Below are positions 42,041 to 50,605 of a DNA stretch of 64,000 nt, piece by piece. This DNA is from an uncultured Acidimicrobiia bacterium (GTDB taxonomy: Bacteria; Actinomycetota; Acidimicrobiia; Acidimicrobiales; CAIXPF01). Both the position numbers and the translations under genes were made by a program. Positions within the stretch are counted from its first letter, which is position 1. Every line of letters starts with the position of its first letter. Where the stretch lies: positions 51,844-115,843 of the forward strand of contig CAIXPF010000034.1 in NCBI GenBank assembly GCA_903921205.1, read 5' to 3'. The notes beneath the pieces are model-generated. The model did not search any database, had not been told where the DNA came from, and was given only the letters and a program-made list of their open reading frames with translations.

Positions 42041-43249
42041 CTAACGAGCCGGGGCGGGCTCGGCGTCGAGCCGGACCTCCACCGGGCGGTCGACAAGGGC
42101 CAGCGTGGCCGTGGTGGCCAGGGCGGCGGCCACCATGGCGAACAGGATGGGCGCCCGATGGGTGCCGGTGGCATCCGCCAGGGCACCGCCCACCACCGGA
42201 CCGATGAACCCGCCGATGCCCGAACCGAAGTAGACCAGGCCCAGCACGGCGCCGAGACCGCTGGCTCCGAACAGCCGGATGACCACCTCCGGCCCCAGGG
42301 CCACGAACCCGCCGTAGGAGATACCGAGCAGTACGGCAAAGGTCACGAGCAACGCGTAGCGGCTACCGGCCAGCAACCACACCAGGTAGGCCACGGCCTG
42401 CATGCCGAGGCACAGCTGGTACATGCGCACCGGGTCGAGCCGGCCCGACAGCGCGGTCAGGCCCAGCCGGCCGCCGATGCTCGACGCCCCGATCAGCCCG
42501 ACCAGCAACGCCGCCCTGGCGGCGGGGACGCCGTCCTGCTTGGCGAAGGACACGAGGAACGTGAAGGGGGTGTACAACGCTGCCGACATCAGCAGACCCG
42601 ACACGAACAGCAACCGGAACGGCCCGGTGCGGCTCACCGCCCGCAGATGTGCCCCGGCCCGGGTCGGACGCGGCACCGGTGGCCGCTCCACCAGCACCGC
42701 CGCGACGGCCAGGCCGACTGCACCGACCGCGGCAAGGATCATGTCGGTCCGGCGCCAGCCGTAGGCATCGATCAGCCGGGCGGTGCTCGGCGAGAAGATC
42801 AACGTGCCCAGCCCGCTGCCCGCGGCGGTCACCCCGAGGGCCTGCGCCCGGTGCCGTTCGAACCAGGCCCCGGCGGTGGCGGTCAGCGGCGTGACCCAGC
42901 AACCGCAGCCCATTCCCACCCCCAGCCCGTAGGTGACGTAGCCGAGGGTCAGGCTGTGCACCTGCGAGGTGGCGAGCAGGCCGCTGCAGAACAGCACTGC
43001 CCCCACCAGCACCATCGTGCGCGGCCCGAACCGGTCGGCCAAGGGCCCCGAGATCGCGCCGAAGCCGAAGAACAGCAGGATGGTCAGCGAGAACACCAGG
43101 GCGGTGGCACCGCGTCCCGAGCCGAACTCGGCGGCCATGGCGTCGAAGAAGGCACCGAAGGAGTACACGGTGCCGAAGCCGATGACGTTGGCCAGGGCGG
43201 CACCGGCGACCACCCCCCAGGCACGCGGCGAGTCGAGGGCGGCGGACAT
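42041..43249 (-). CDS. MFS transporter (monocarboxylate/oxalate-type, OFA-like)
   Basis: 402 aa, 12 helices, ATG 43249 (MSAALDSPRAWGVVAG). Motif A is GPLADRFGPRTM, and the first helices GFGTVYSFGAFFDAMAAEFG match the MCT/OFA-like group. It is clearly paralogous to the MFS at 52456 (VVYSFGSFFGAMADDFG, GRLADRFGPR). It lies 64 bp upstream of the SMP-30 gene on the same strand and may bring in its substrate. The 653-aa track ORF is an extension through the next gene's opposite frame. Confidence 0.9.
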   Translation of the reverse strand: MSAALDSPRAWGVVAGAALANVIGFGTVYSFGAFFDAMAAEFGSGRGATALVFSLTILLFFGFGAISGPLADRFGPRTMVLVGAVLFCSGLLATSQVHSLTLGYVTYGLGVGMGCGCWVTPLTATAGAWFERHRAQALGVTAAGSGLGTLIFSPSTARLIDAYGWRRTDMILAAVGAVGLAVAAVLVERPPVPRPTRAGAHLRAVSRTGPFRLLFVSGLLMSAALYTPFTFLVSFAKQDGVPAARAALLVGLIGASSIGGRLGLTALSGRLDPVRMYQLCLGMQAVAYLVWLLAGSRYALLVTFAVLLGISYGGFVALGPEVVIRLFGASGLGAVLGLVYFGSGIGGFIGPVVGGALADATGTHRAPILFAMVAAALATTATLALVDRPVEVRLDAEPAPAR

Positions 43250-43263
43250 CGCCGCAGTCTGCC

Positions 43264-44832
43264 CTACCCGCCGGTCGGCCGCGCCGCCGATGGGTTGGCT
43301 GCGCTGACCGGGCCGAGCGGCGCGGTCCGGGCGTCGGCGTCGGCCTGACGGGCCGCAGCCCGCCCGGCGGCGGCGCTGCCGTGGGGGTACACGAACCAGA
43401 TCACCAGCGCCCCCGTCAGCACGCACAGGCCCAGGAACCCGAAGGCCCGGTCGAAGGTGGCCAGCGTCGCGGCCGGGCCGACGATGGCCACGACCGCCGC
43501 AGCTCCCATCGCCGAGGCCAGGTGCCGGGCGGTGTTGAACGCCGCGTTGACCTGGCCGAACGCCGCGTCGGGCACGCCGACCAGCGCTGCGGTGTTCAGC
43601 GGCGCGGTGGTCAGCCCGAACCCGCAGGAGAACAGCAGGATGCCCGGCAGCAGCTGGCGGACGTAGGACGGTTCGGGACCGAGCTGGGTGACGAACCACA
43701 CGACGCCGCAGATCGGCAGCAGTGAGCCCAGCGAGATCAGCGCCCGCGGGCCGTAGCGGTCGTTGAGGCGACCCGCCGCCGTGGCCCAGATGAAGTTGTT
43801 GGCCGGACCGGCCGAGATGGCCAGGCCGGTCTTGAGCGGCGAGTAGCCCCACATCCGGCTCACGAACAGCGGCCACACCAGCCAGATCGACATCCCCGCC
43901 GCCGCCAGGAACAGGTTGGCGAGGTTGGCCGACCACACCGTGCGCAGCCGCATCACCTCGGGGTTGAGCAACGGCTCGGGGTGGGTGAGGCAGCGCCGCC
44001 ACAGCAGCGGCAGGCCACCGAGGCCCGCCACCAGGGTCACGACCACCAGCGGGTCAGCCCAGCCCATCGGTGCGCTCTGGCTGATGGCGAACACCAGGGC
44101 GGCCACGCTGACGCTGCCCAAGGCCACGCCGAGGTAGTCGAGCCGGCCACCGGTGGCCGGGGCCTTGGTCTCGGGGAGCAGCCGCGGTCCGATCAGCAGC
44201 ATCAGCACCAGCACCGGTACGCCGATGAGGAACACCGCCCGCCACGACCACCACTGGATGGCCAGCGCCGACAGCGACGGACCCGATGCCGCGCCGACCG
44301 CGTTGGCCGACGCCCAGGTGGCCACCACGCGACCCCGGTAGGCCAGCGGGAACATCGGCAGGGCCACCGACAGCGACGCCGGCAGGGTGAACGCCGCTGC
44401 GGCGGCGGAGGCGAACCGGCACACGATGAGGGCACCGGCGGTGGGTGCCGCGGCCGAGGCCAACGAGGCCACCAGGAACCCGGCGCAGGCCCACAGCAGG
44501 ACCTTGCGTCGTCCCAACCGGTCGGCCAGACGGCCGCCGACCAGCAGGAACGACGCCAGGCCGATCCCGTAGGCGCTGATCGTCCACGACAACACCGACC
44601 GCGGGGTGTCGGGCCAGGTGGCCTCGAGCTGGGTGAAGGCCAGGTTCATCCCGGCCTGGTTGATGGCCACCACCGTCGCTGCCGCCGACGCCGCCACCAG
44701 AGCCCACCACGCCCGTCGGGTCGGCACCTCCGGAGCGATGATCTGCACGGACGGACCACCCGGACCCGACTGGTCGGGCGCGCCGGGCTCGTCGGACGGG
44801 CCGGGGTGCGACGTCGGCCGTTCGGTAGCCAT
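43264..44832 (-). CDS. MFS transporter, DHA2 family
   Basis: 522 aa with about 14 helices; the cytosolic N-terminus is Pro/Gly-rich. VGGRLADRLGRRKVLL is motif A and SVALPMFPLAYRGRVVATWASANAVGAASGPSLSALAI includes motif C. Its ATG shares one base with the stop of the upstream PLP-NifU fusion gene (TGATG), so they are co-translated. The fusion's product or substrate, for instance a sulfur compound, might be what it exports; that is inference. Confidence 0.9.
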   Translation of the reverse strand: MATERPTSHPGPSDEPGAPDQSGPGGPSVQIIAPEVPTRRAWWALVAASAAATVVAINQAGMNLAFTQLEATWPDTPRSVLSWTISAYGIGLASFLLVGGRLADRLGRRKVLLWACAGFLVASLASAAAPTAGALIVCRFASAAAAAFTLPASLSVALPMFPLAYRGRVVATWASANAVGAASGPSLSALAIQWWSWRAVFLIGVPVLVLMLLIGPRLLPETKAPATGGRLDYLGVALGSVSVAALVFAISQSAPMGWADPLVVVTLVAGLGGLPLLWRRCLTHPEPLLNPEVMRLRTVWSANLANLFLAAAGMSIWLVWPLFVSRMWGYSPLKTGLAISAGPANNFIWATAAGRLNDRYGPRALISLGSLLPICGVVWFVTQLGPEPSYVRQLLPGILLFSCGFGLTTAPLNTAALVGVPDAAFGQVNAAFNTARHLASAMGAAAVVAIVGPAATLATFDRAFGFLGLCVLTGALVIWFVYPHGSAAAGRAAARQADADARTAPLGPVSAANPSAARPTGG

Positions 44833-46430
44833 CAGCGCTTCGCCGGCTTGTAGAAGGGGGCCTCGCCGGCAGCGTGGTCGGTGGTGTCGACCACTGCGAT
44901 GACGCCGGCGAGCTCCCGCAGCAGCGGGGCCACGCCTTGGTACACGGTGACCTCGGCCATGGCACAGCCCTGACAACCGCCACCGAGCCGGATCGTGGCC
45001 ATGCCGTCGGGATCGACACCGACCAGTTCGATCGTGCCGCCGTGCGCGGCGATGGACGGGCGGACCTGCTGGTCGAGCACCGCCTCGGCCCGCTCGAGGG
45101 GCGGGGACTGGGCATCGGGCAGGGTCCCGCCGCTGCGGCGCAGACCCAGGCCCAGCCAGGCGCCGGGCGAGCCGACCGGGCCGTCGTCGGTCAGGTCGCC
45201 GCCGCGGGCGATGGCCATCGCCCGGTCGCCCTCCGGCACCGGCCCGGCCGGGGTCGGCCCGCTCCCGCCGGCGACGCGGGTGCCGCCGATGGCCAGGGCC
45301 GCCTCGAGGTCGGCGATGAGGTCGTCAACCGCCTCCAGCCCGATCGAGCACCGCAACAGATCGGACGGGACCGGGGTGGAGGGACCCTCCACCGAGGCCC
45401 GGTGCTCGATGAGGCTCTCGGTGCCCCCGAGCGAGGTCGCCCGGCCGAACACCCGCACCGCTGCGGCGACGGCGATCGCTGCCGCCTCGCCGCCGTGGAC
45501 CCGCAGCGACAGCATGGCGCCGTACCCGCCCTGCATCTGCCGCTGGGCGATGTCGTGGCCGGGATGGGACGGCAGACCGGGGTAGAGCACCTCGGCCACC
45601 GCCGGATGGCCGGCGAAGTGCTCGGCGATGCGCTGGGCCGCAGCGACCTGATGGCGGACCCGTACGTGCAGGGTGCGCATACCCCGAAGCAGCAACCACG
45701 CCTCGAAGGAGCCCATGACCGCGCCCTGCTCGCGCCGCCAGGCCCGCAGGCGTTCCCAGTAGGGGTCCTCCCGCCGGGTGACCAGCGCCCCGGCCAACAC
45801 GTCGGAATGGCCGTTGAGGTACTTGGTGGCCGAGTGCATGACCAGGTCGGCACCGTGCTCGAGCGGCCGGGTCAACACCGGCGTGGCCACCGTCGAGTCC
45901 ACCACCAACCGGGCATGGTGGCGGTGGGCGAGCTCGGCCAGGGCCGCGATGTCGGCCAGCTCCCAGGTGGGGTTGGCCGGGGTCTCGATCCACACCAGCC
46001 GGGTTCGACCGGGCCGCATCGCGTTCGCCACCGCATCCACCGAACGGGTGTCGGCCAGCGTGACCTCGATGCCCCAGGTCAGGGCGAACGTGGCCAGCCA
46101 CTTGCGCAGGCCCCAGTACATGACCCGGGGCACCACCACATGGTCGCCGGGCACCAGCACCGCGAACGGGGCGGTGGCCGCGGCCATACCGGAGGAGAAC
46201 AGCAGGGCCGACGGGCCGCACTCGAGCGCCGCGAGCAGCTGCTCCGGAGCGTCGTAGGCAGGGCTGTCGGCCCGAGCGTAACCACGGCCGTCGGGGAAGC
46301 TGTTGTCGGCGTTGCGCTCGAAGGTGGTCGACGGGTGCAGCGGTGGGACCAGCGCCCGGGTGGCCGGATCGACCCGGCCGAGGCCCTGCGCGGCCAGGGT
46401 CTGCGGGCTGACCTCGGGCGGGAGTGGCAT
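44832..46430 (-). CDS. fusion of Cys/Met-metabolism PLP enzyme with C-terminal NifU domain
   Basis: 532 aa in one uninterrupted frame. Residues ~1-382 are a cystathionine gamma-synthase/lyase-type fold I enzyme: SPAYDAPEQLLAALE, the PLP-phosphate segment SSGMAAATAPF, DST and the Schiff-base lysine in HSATKYLNGHSD (Lys203), and SLGGTESLIEHRAS with R360 in LLRCSIGLE. After a ~60-residue Gly/Pro linker, residues ~446-532 are a NifU/NfuA-like domain (VLDQQVRPSIAAHGG, GGGCQGCAMA with C486 and C489). Such a C-terminal Fe-S carrier is not usual for this PLP family. It may deliver sulfur to Fe-S clusters or be Fe-S regulated. It is co-translated with the MFS gene at 43264. Confidence 0.92.
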   Translation of the reverse strand: MPLPPEVSPQTLAAQGLGRVDPATRALVPPLHPSTTFERNADNSFPDGRGYARADSPAYDAPEQLLAALECGPSALLFSSGMAAATAPFAVLVPGDHVVVPRVMYWGLRKWLATFALTWGIEVTLADTRSVDAVANAMRPGRTRLVWIETPANPTWELADIAALAELAHRHHARLVVDSTVATPVLTRPLEHGADLVMHSATKYLNGHSDVLAGALVTRREDPYWERLRAWRREQGAVMGSFEAWLLLRGMRTLHVRVRHQVAAAQRIAEHFAGHPAVAEVLYPGLPSHPGHDIAQRQMQGGYGAMLSLRVHGGEAAAIAVAAAVRVFGRATSLGGTESLIEHRASVEGPSTPVPSDLLRCSIGLEAVDDLIADLEAALAIGGTRVAGGSGPTPAGPVPEGDRAMAIARGGDLTDDGPVGSPGAWLGLGLRRSGGTLPDAQSPPLERAEAVLDQQVRPSIAAHGGTIELVGVDPDGMATIRLGGGCQGCAMAEVTVYQGVAPLLRELAGVIAVVDTTDHAAGEAPFYKPAKR

Positions 46431-46606
46431 GGCGCCACGCTAGAACCAGCGGCGTCCGCCGGTCGCAAACCGGTCGGCGGCGGTCCTTCCCGGCGCAGCC
46501 CGCTCCGGGCCACGCCGCACGACCCGGGCCGTCCCGGTTGCCGTCCGGCCCGTTGGCGGGCCCACGCATGCAGCGGCGCCCGAATCGCCTCGCTAGGGTC
46601 GCTGCC

Positions 46607-47752
46607 ATGGACCCGCTCGAAGACGCACGCCGCTATGCGGTCATCACCGACGACGCCCTCGACTCCCTGCGCCGGCTCATCGGCGTGCCGATCACCGAGA
46701 CGGTGGAGCCGTGGTGCTACGAGGTCAGCCGTGACAACATCCGCCACTACGCCCATGGCATCGGTGACGACAACCCCCTGTGGTGCGACCCCGCCTACGC
46801 CGCCGCAGGGCCGCACGGCGGCATCGTGGCCCTGCCGTCGTTCATCTTCCCGTTGAACCGGGTGCTGTCGGGCTACGTGGGCGGTCTGCCCGGCATCCAT
46901 GCCATGTGGGCCGGCGCCAACCTGACCTGGCACGACTGGTTCCGCCGCGGCGACGACGTCGAGGTCACCGCCCACCTCAAGGACCTCGTCGAGCACAACA
47001 CCCGCTTCGCCGGGCGGGCCATCCAGCAGATCTACCACGCGGAGTTCCGCAACCAGGACGGCACGCTGGTGGCCGAGGGCGACAGCTGGTGCTTCCGCAT
47101 CGAGCGCGACACCGCCCGGGAGCTGGGCACCAAGTACGACGCGGCCAAGGCCAGGGAGCCGTACCGCTACGACGAGGAGATCCTCGAGCGCATCTGGTCG
47201 CTGTACAAGGCCGAGGAGGTGCGCGGCGCCGAGCCCCGCTACGTCGAGGACGTCAAGGTCGGTGACGTGGTGCCACCCATCGTCAAGGGCCCGATGACCG
47301 CCACCGGCTTCATCGCCTACGCCCAGGGCTGGGGCGGGCTGTACATCCGGGCCAACAAGCTGGCGTGGAAGCAGCTCGAGAAGCACCCCGGCCTCGGTCT
47401 GGCCAACGGGGTGGGGATCCCCGACGTGCCCGAACGGGTGCACTGGGAGAACGACCTGGCCACCGACGTCGGCACGCCCGCCGCCTACGACTACGGGCCG
47501 GAGCGGTGCTCGTGGCTCACCCACCACGTCACCAACTGGATGGGCGACACCGGTTTCCTGCGCCATCACAACAGCGAGATCCGCCGTCACAACCCCGTCG
47601 GCGACTGGATGACCATCGAGGGCACCGTCACGGCCATCAAGGCCGACACCGACGGCACCCCGCTGGTGGAGATCACCCAGCAGGCCCGCCAGCAGGACGG
47701 TGAGCTGTCCGCCACCGGCGTGGCGCTGGTCCGCCTCCCGTCGCGGGGCTGA
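46607..47752 (+). CDS. MaoC/FAS1-type hotdog dehydratase-like protein
   Basis: 381 aa from ATG 46607. The N-terminal hotdog domain has the FAS1-dehydratase layout (YEVSRDNIRHYAHGIGDDNPLWCDPAYA, with D/H for hydration) and the C-terminal half a second hotdog repeat starting VGDVVPPIVKGPMTATGFIAYAQGWGG. It probably hydrates an enoyl-CoA or acts on a similar thioester. It is divergent from the PLP-NifU fusion and followed by the nucleoside phosphorylase gene 10 bp downstream. Confidence 0.87.
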   Translation: MDPLEDARRYAVITDDALDSLRRLIGVPITETVEPWCYEVSRDNIRHYAHGIGDDNPLWCDPAYAAAGPHGGIVALPSFIFPLNRVLSGYVGGLPGIHAMWAGANLTWHDWFRRGDDVEVTAHLKDLVEHNTRFAGRAIQQIYHAEFRNQDGTLVAEGDSWCFRIERDTARELGTKYDAAKAREPYRYDEEILERIWSLYKAEEVRGAEPRYVEDVKVGDVVPPIVKGPMTATGFIAYAQGWGGLYIRANKLAWKQLEKHPGLGLANGVGIPDVPERVHWENDLATDVGTPAAYDYGPERCSWLTHHVTNWMGDTGFLRHHNSEIRRHNPVGDWMTIEGTVTAIKADTDGTPLVEITQQARQQDGELSATGVALVRLPSRG

Positions 47753-47762
47753 GCTCCGACCG

Positions 47763-48563
47763 ATGGGGGCAGGCCCCGACGACCCGACCGACCGGTTCGA
47801 CCCGGCGGACCTGCCCCTGTTGGACTTCGACCCCGACCCGTTCGCCTATGTCGACCCCGGCCGCCATCGTGGCCGGGCCGAGCTGCCCGGCCATGCCGTC
47901 ATCTGCTTCTTCGACGAGGTGGTGCGCGCCGCGGTCGGCGACCGCAAGCCCGACTACAAGCTCCGCTGGGAGCACGGGATCCACGGCATCTGGGCCATCG
48001 AGCACGAGGGCAGGCCGCTGACCGTCTGCCACCCCGGCTGTACCGCTCCGCTCGCCGCCGCCAACCTCGACGCCCTGGTCGCAATGGGTTGCACCCGGGT
48101 GATCGCCTGCGGCGGGGCGGGCATGGTGGCCGCCGGCTTCGATGTCGGCCATGCCGTCGTGGTCACCGACGCGGTCCGTGACGAGGGAACCAGCTACCAC
48201 TACCTGCCCGCCACCGCCGGCCGCACCGTGGCATCGAGCCCGCAGGCCTGCGCTGCGCTCGAGGCCGAGCTCACCGCCCGGGGCGTGCCCTACGAGCTCG
48301 GCCGGACATGGACCACCGACGGGATCTTCCGTGAGACGCGGGCCAAGGTCGCCCGCCGCCGGGCCGAGGGATGCCTCACCGTCGACATGGAGGCATCGGC
48401 CCTCTTCGCCGTGGCGGCGTTCCGCGGGGCCACCATCGGACAGCTGCTCTACTGCGGCGACGACCTGTCCACCGAAACCTGGGACCATCGCGGCTGGGAC
48501 CGCGCCGTCGGGGTTCGCCAGCGGCTCTTCGACATCGCCTGCGGGGCCTGCCTGCGCCTGTAG
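47763..48563 (+). CDS. nucleoside phosphorylase family protein
   Basis: 266 aa from ATG 47763. The PNP/UDP fold is shown by HPGCTAPLAAANLDALVAMGCTRVIACGGAG, the nucleoside-binding VDMEASALFAVAAFRGA (M-E pair) and GQLLYCGDDLS with the catalytic Asp. The Arg-rich phosphate site of the first half is less clear, so a nucleosidase or a non-canonical substrate is possible. Its start lies 10 bp after the hotdog gene, so they are likely one transcript. The 287-aa track start overlaps that gene. Confidence 0.87.
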   Translation: MGAGPDDPTDRFDPADLPLLDFDPDPFAYVDPGRHRGRAELPGHAVICFFDEVVRAAVGDRKPDYKLRWEHGIHGIWAIEHEGRPLTVCHPGCTAPLAAANLDALVAMGCTRVIACGGAGMVAAGFDVGHAVVVTDAVRDEGTSYHYLPATAGRTVASSPQACAALEAELTARGVPYELGRTWTTDGIFRETRAKVARRRAEGCLTVDMEASALFAVAAFRGATIGQLLYCGDDLSTETWDHRGWDRAVGVRQRLFDIACGACLRL

Positions 48564-48574
48564 ACCAGCGGGAC

Positions 48575-48640
48575 CCGGACGCCCCGGACGCCCCGGACGC
48601 CCCGGACGGAGCTGACGCCTCCGACGCCTCCGACGCCTCC
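48575..48640. repeat. two adjacent 9-bp tandem repeats
   Basis: CCGGACGCC (about 3.5 copies, 48575-48608) is followed by GACGCCTCC (3 copies, 48614-48640), all in the gap between the phosphorylase stop and the LLM start. Noncoding; probably slippage-prone spacer. Confidence 0.8.
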
Positions 48641-48701
48641 GGATCCACAGCGCCGACCCGGCCACCGAACCAGCCGGTGCGTTGCGCTACGGTGCCCCTT
48701 C

Positions 48702-49706
48702 GTGGCACCTTCGTTCCGTCTCGGGCTCATGTACGACTGCCGGATCCGGCCCGGCAGCAACGTCTCCATGCGTGACGTCTACGCCGGCGTGGTCAACCAG
48801 ACCGCCTTGGCCGACAAGCTCGGCTTCGACTTCGTGTGGTTCACCGAGCACCACTTCGTGGAGGACGGCTACCTGCCCGCCTTCCAGCCCATGGCCGGGG
48901 CCGTGGCCGCGGTGACCGAGCGCATCCGCATCTCCAACGACATCGCCCTGCTCCCGCTGTACCACCCGATCCGCCTCGCCGAGGAGCTGGCGGTGCTCGA
49001 CCAGCTGTCCAACGGCCGCATGGAGTTCGGCATCGGCATGGGCTATGTGCCGAAGGAGTTCGAGGCGTTCGGCCATTCGGTGAAGCACCGGGTCTCGCTC
49101 ACCGAGGAGGCCATCGAGATCATGAAACAGGCCTGGGGCGACGGGCCGGTGAACTTCTCCGGCAAGCGCTACCGGATCAGCGGGGTCGAGGTGTTCCCCA
49201 AGCCGATCCAGGCCGGTGGCCCGCCGCTGTGGATCGCCGCCATGAAGGAGGCCGGCGCGCTGCGGGCCGCCCGCTACGGGACCCACCTGCTGCCCCAGGG
49301 CAACCGGGCCGAGGTGCTCGACCCGTGGCGAGAGGCGGTCATCGCCGGTGGCGGCAACCCCGACGACTTCCGGGTGGGGGTGGCCCGCGGCATCCTGGTC
49401 ACCGACGACCCCGAGCGGGACTGGCCGGCCATCCGTGACGCCGAGCGGTACAAGATGGGGGTGTACGAGCGGTTCTTCACCGAGACGCCCGACACCTACA
49501 CCTTCGCCAAGCGAGATGCCCAGCCCATCCCCCAGACCTGGATCGTCGGCGACGCCGACCATGTGGTGAACGAGATCAACGCCTTCCGGGCGGAGTACGG
49601 CGTGACCGATATCGGCATGGCCGGGCTGCCGCCGGGGATCGACCCCGAGTTCATGGCCGCCAACCTCGAGCGCATCGCCACCGACGTCCTGCCCCGCCTG
49701 CGCTGA
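48702..49706 (+). CDS. LLM class flavin-dependent oxidoreductase
   Basis: 334 aa, GTG start (VAPSFRLGLMYDCRIRPG). Luciferase-like barrel with FVWFTEHHFVEDGYLPA, RIRISNDIALLPLYHPIRLAEELAVLDQLSNGRMEFGIGMGY and PLWIAAMKEAGALRAARYG. It is the closest of the four LLM proteins to F420-type or alkane-type luciferase-like enzymes in length. Ends 96 bp from the convergent SRPBCC gene across a strong hairpin. Confidence 0.9.
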   Translation: MAPSFRLGLMYDCRIRPGSNVSMRDVYAGVVNQTALADKLGFDFVWFTEHHFVEDGYLPAFQPMAGAVAAVTERIRISNDIALLPLYHPIRLAEELAVLDQLSNGRMEFGIGMGYVPKEFEAFGHSVKHRVSLTEEAIEIMKQAWGDGPVNFSGKRYRISGVEVFPKPIQAGGPPLWIAAMKEAGALRAARYGTHLLPQGNRAEVLDPWREAVIAGGGNPDDFRVGVARGILVTDDPERDWPAIRDAERYKMGVYERFFTETPDTYTFAKRDAQPIPQTWIVGDADHVVNEINAFRAEYGVTDIGMAGLPPGIDPEFMAANLERIATDVLPRLR

Positions 49707-49747
49707 ACGCGCCCGGGGACCGGCCGGACCCACCGGCCTCATCGACC

Positions 49748-49781
49748 CCGGCGACCGGTTCCCTGGGGCACCGGTCGCCGG
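49748..49781. terminator. perfect 12-bp stem bidirectional terminator
   Basis: CCGGCGACCGGT and its exact complement ACCGGTCGCCGG flank a 10-nt loop (TCCCTGGGGC) between convergent stops at 49706 and 49803. Confidence 0.75.
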
Positions 49782-49802
49782 CGACGCCGGGCCCGGATGC
49801 CG

Positions 49803-50264
49803 TCAGCCCTCGGCGGCCTGCTTGACGTTGGCCAGCATCGCGCTCACCGAGGCCTTGACCGCTTCACACCAGTTGGCGACCGCGGACTCGCCGCCACGCG
49901 CAATACCATCAGGTACGGTATGGAGTCGGTAGTGCTCGCCCAGACGCGTTCCGCCGGCGGTGGCCTCGAGGCTGTAGCGCCAGTGGGCGATGTCGGCCTC
50001 GCGGCCCAGCGTCCAGAAGCCGAACTCCCGACCCGGGGTGGCTTCGGTGATCTCCACCTTCGCCTTCCACTCCATCTTCCCGGCCTTGTTGTGGCCCTCG
50101 AACCAGTCGCCGACGTTGCCGCTACCGCCGTCGAGCCATTCGCCACCGACGTTCTGGGTGGACCACTCGCCGTAGCGGGCCATGTCGGACACCAGCGCAT
50201 ACACCGCTTCCGGCGGGGCGGCGATCTCGGTGTAGTCGTCGTGGGAGAAGATCGGGTCGCTCAT
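49803..50264 (-). CDS. SRPBCC (polyketide cyclase/START-like) family protein
   Basis: 153 aa from ATG 50264. The N-terminal DYTEIAAPPEAVYALVSDMARYGEWS and GDWFEGHNKAGKMEWKAKVEITEATPGREFGFWTL are the helix-grip fold start and strands. A short run of AT-ending codons (GTA CCT GAT GGT ATT) at HTVPDGI is unusual here. It may bind or cyclise a hydrophobic ligand. Copy B of the structured element lies 63 bp upstream of its start. Confidence 0.88.
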   Translation of the reverse strand: MSDPIFSHDDYTEIAAPPEAVYALVSDMARYGEWSTQNVGGEWLDGGSGNVGDWFEGHNKAGKMEWKAKVEITEATPGREFGFWTLGREADIAHWRYSLEATAGGTRLGEHYRLHTVPDGIARGGESAVANWCEAVKASVSAMLANVKQAAEG

Positions 50265-50326
50265 GGCGCGCAGCGTACGCCTGATCGACGCCGCAGATCG
50301 GGCCGACAGCCTGCCGCACGGTTCGG

Positions 50327-50441
50327 TTTGTAGCGAAATGGTTCGCGCCGCGGCGCCACCGGGACGCAGCATCCACGAACATGCTGGTCAGAGAGTCGCG
50401 CCGCGAAGCATCCGACCGGCGCCGAACCATTTGGCTACAAA
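50327..50441. repeat. 115-bp structured inverted-repeat element, copy B
   Basis: The ends TTTGTAGCGAAATGGTTC and GAACCATTTGGCTACAAA are inverted repeats (17 of 18 pairs). The core CGAACATGCTGGTCAGAG... (50376-50403) matches copy A at 25 of 28 positions. The central hairpin CAGCAT/ATGCTG (50367-50386) replaces a pair of copy A by its compensated alternative (T-A to A-T). It sits between the MFS stop (50606) and the SRPBCC start (50264), the same relation to same-strand genes as copy A. Confidence 0.75.
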
Positions 50442-50508
50442 CCAGATGCGAAACGGTTCTCCGAGACCCCTTCAGCCCACCGGCCCGACCCACCACGCCG
50501 TCGTACAC

Positions 50509-50595
50509 CGAATCGCCGCCGATTCGCTGCGGCCTCGTTTCACCGAATGCCACCGAATCGCCGCCGGCGCGTTTCACCGAATCGACGTCGAATCG
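50509..50595. repeat. CGAATCG-type hairpin repeats beside element copy B
   Basis: CGAATCGCCGCCGATTCG (50509-50526) is the complement-equivalent of the 18-bp hairpin in the 27-bp repeats at 32527. A partial copy begins at 50554 and CGAATCGACGTCGAATCG at 50578. CGTTTCACCGAAT is repeated with a 34-bp period. They end 10 bp before the MFS stop, mirroring the first locus. Confidence 0.75.
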
Positions 50596-50605
50596 TTGCT
50601 CGGGT

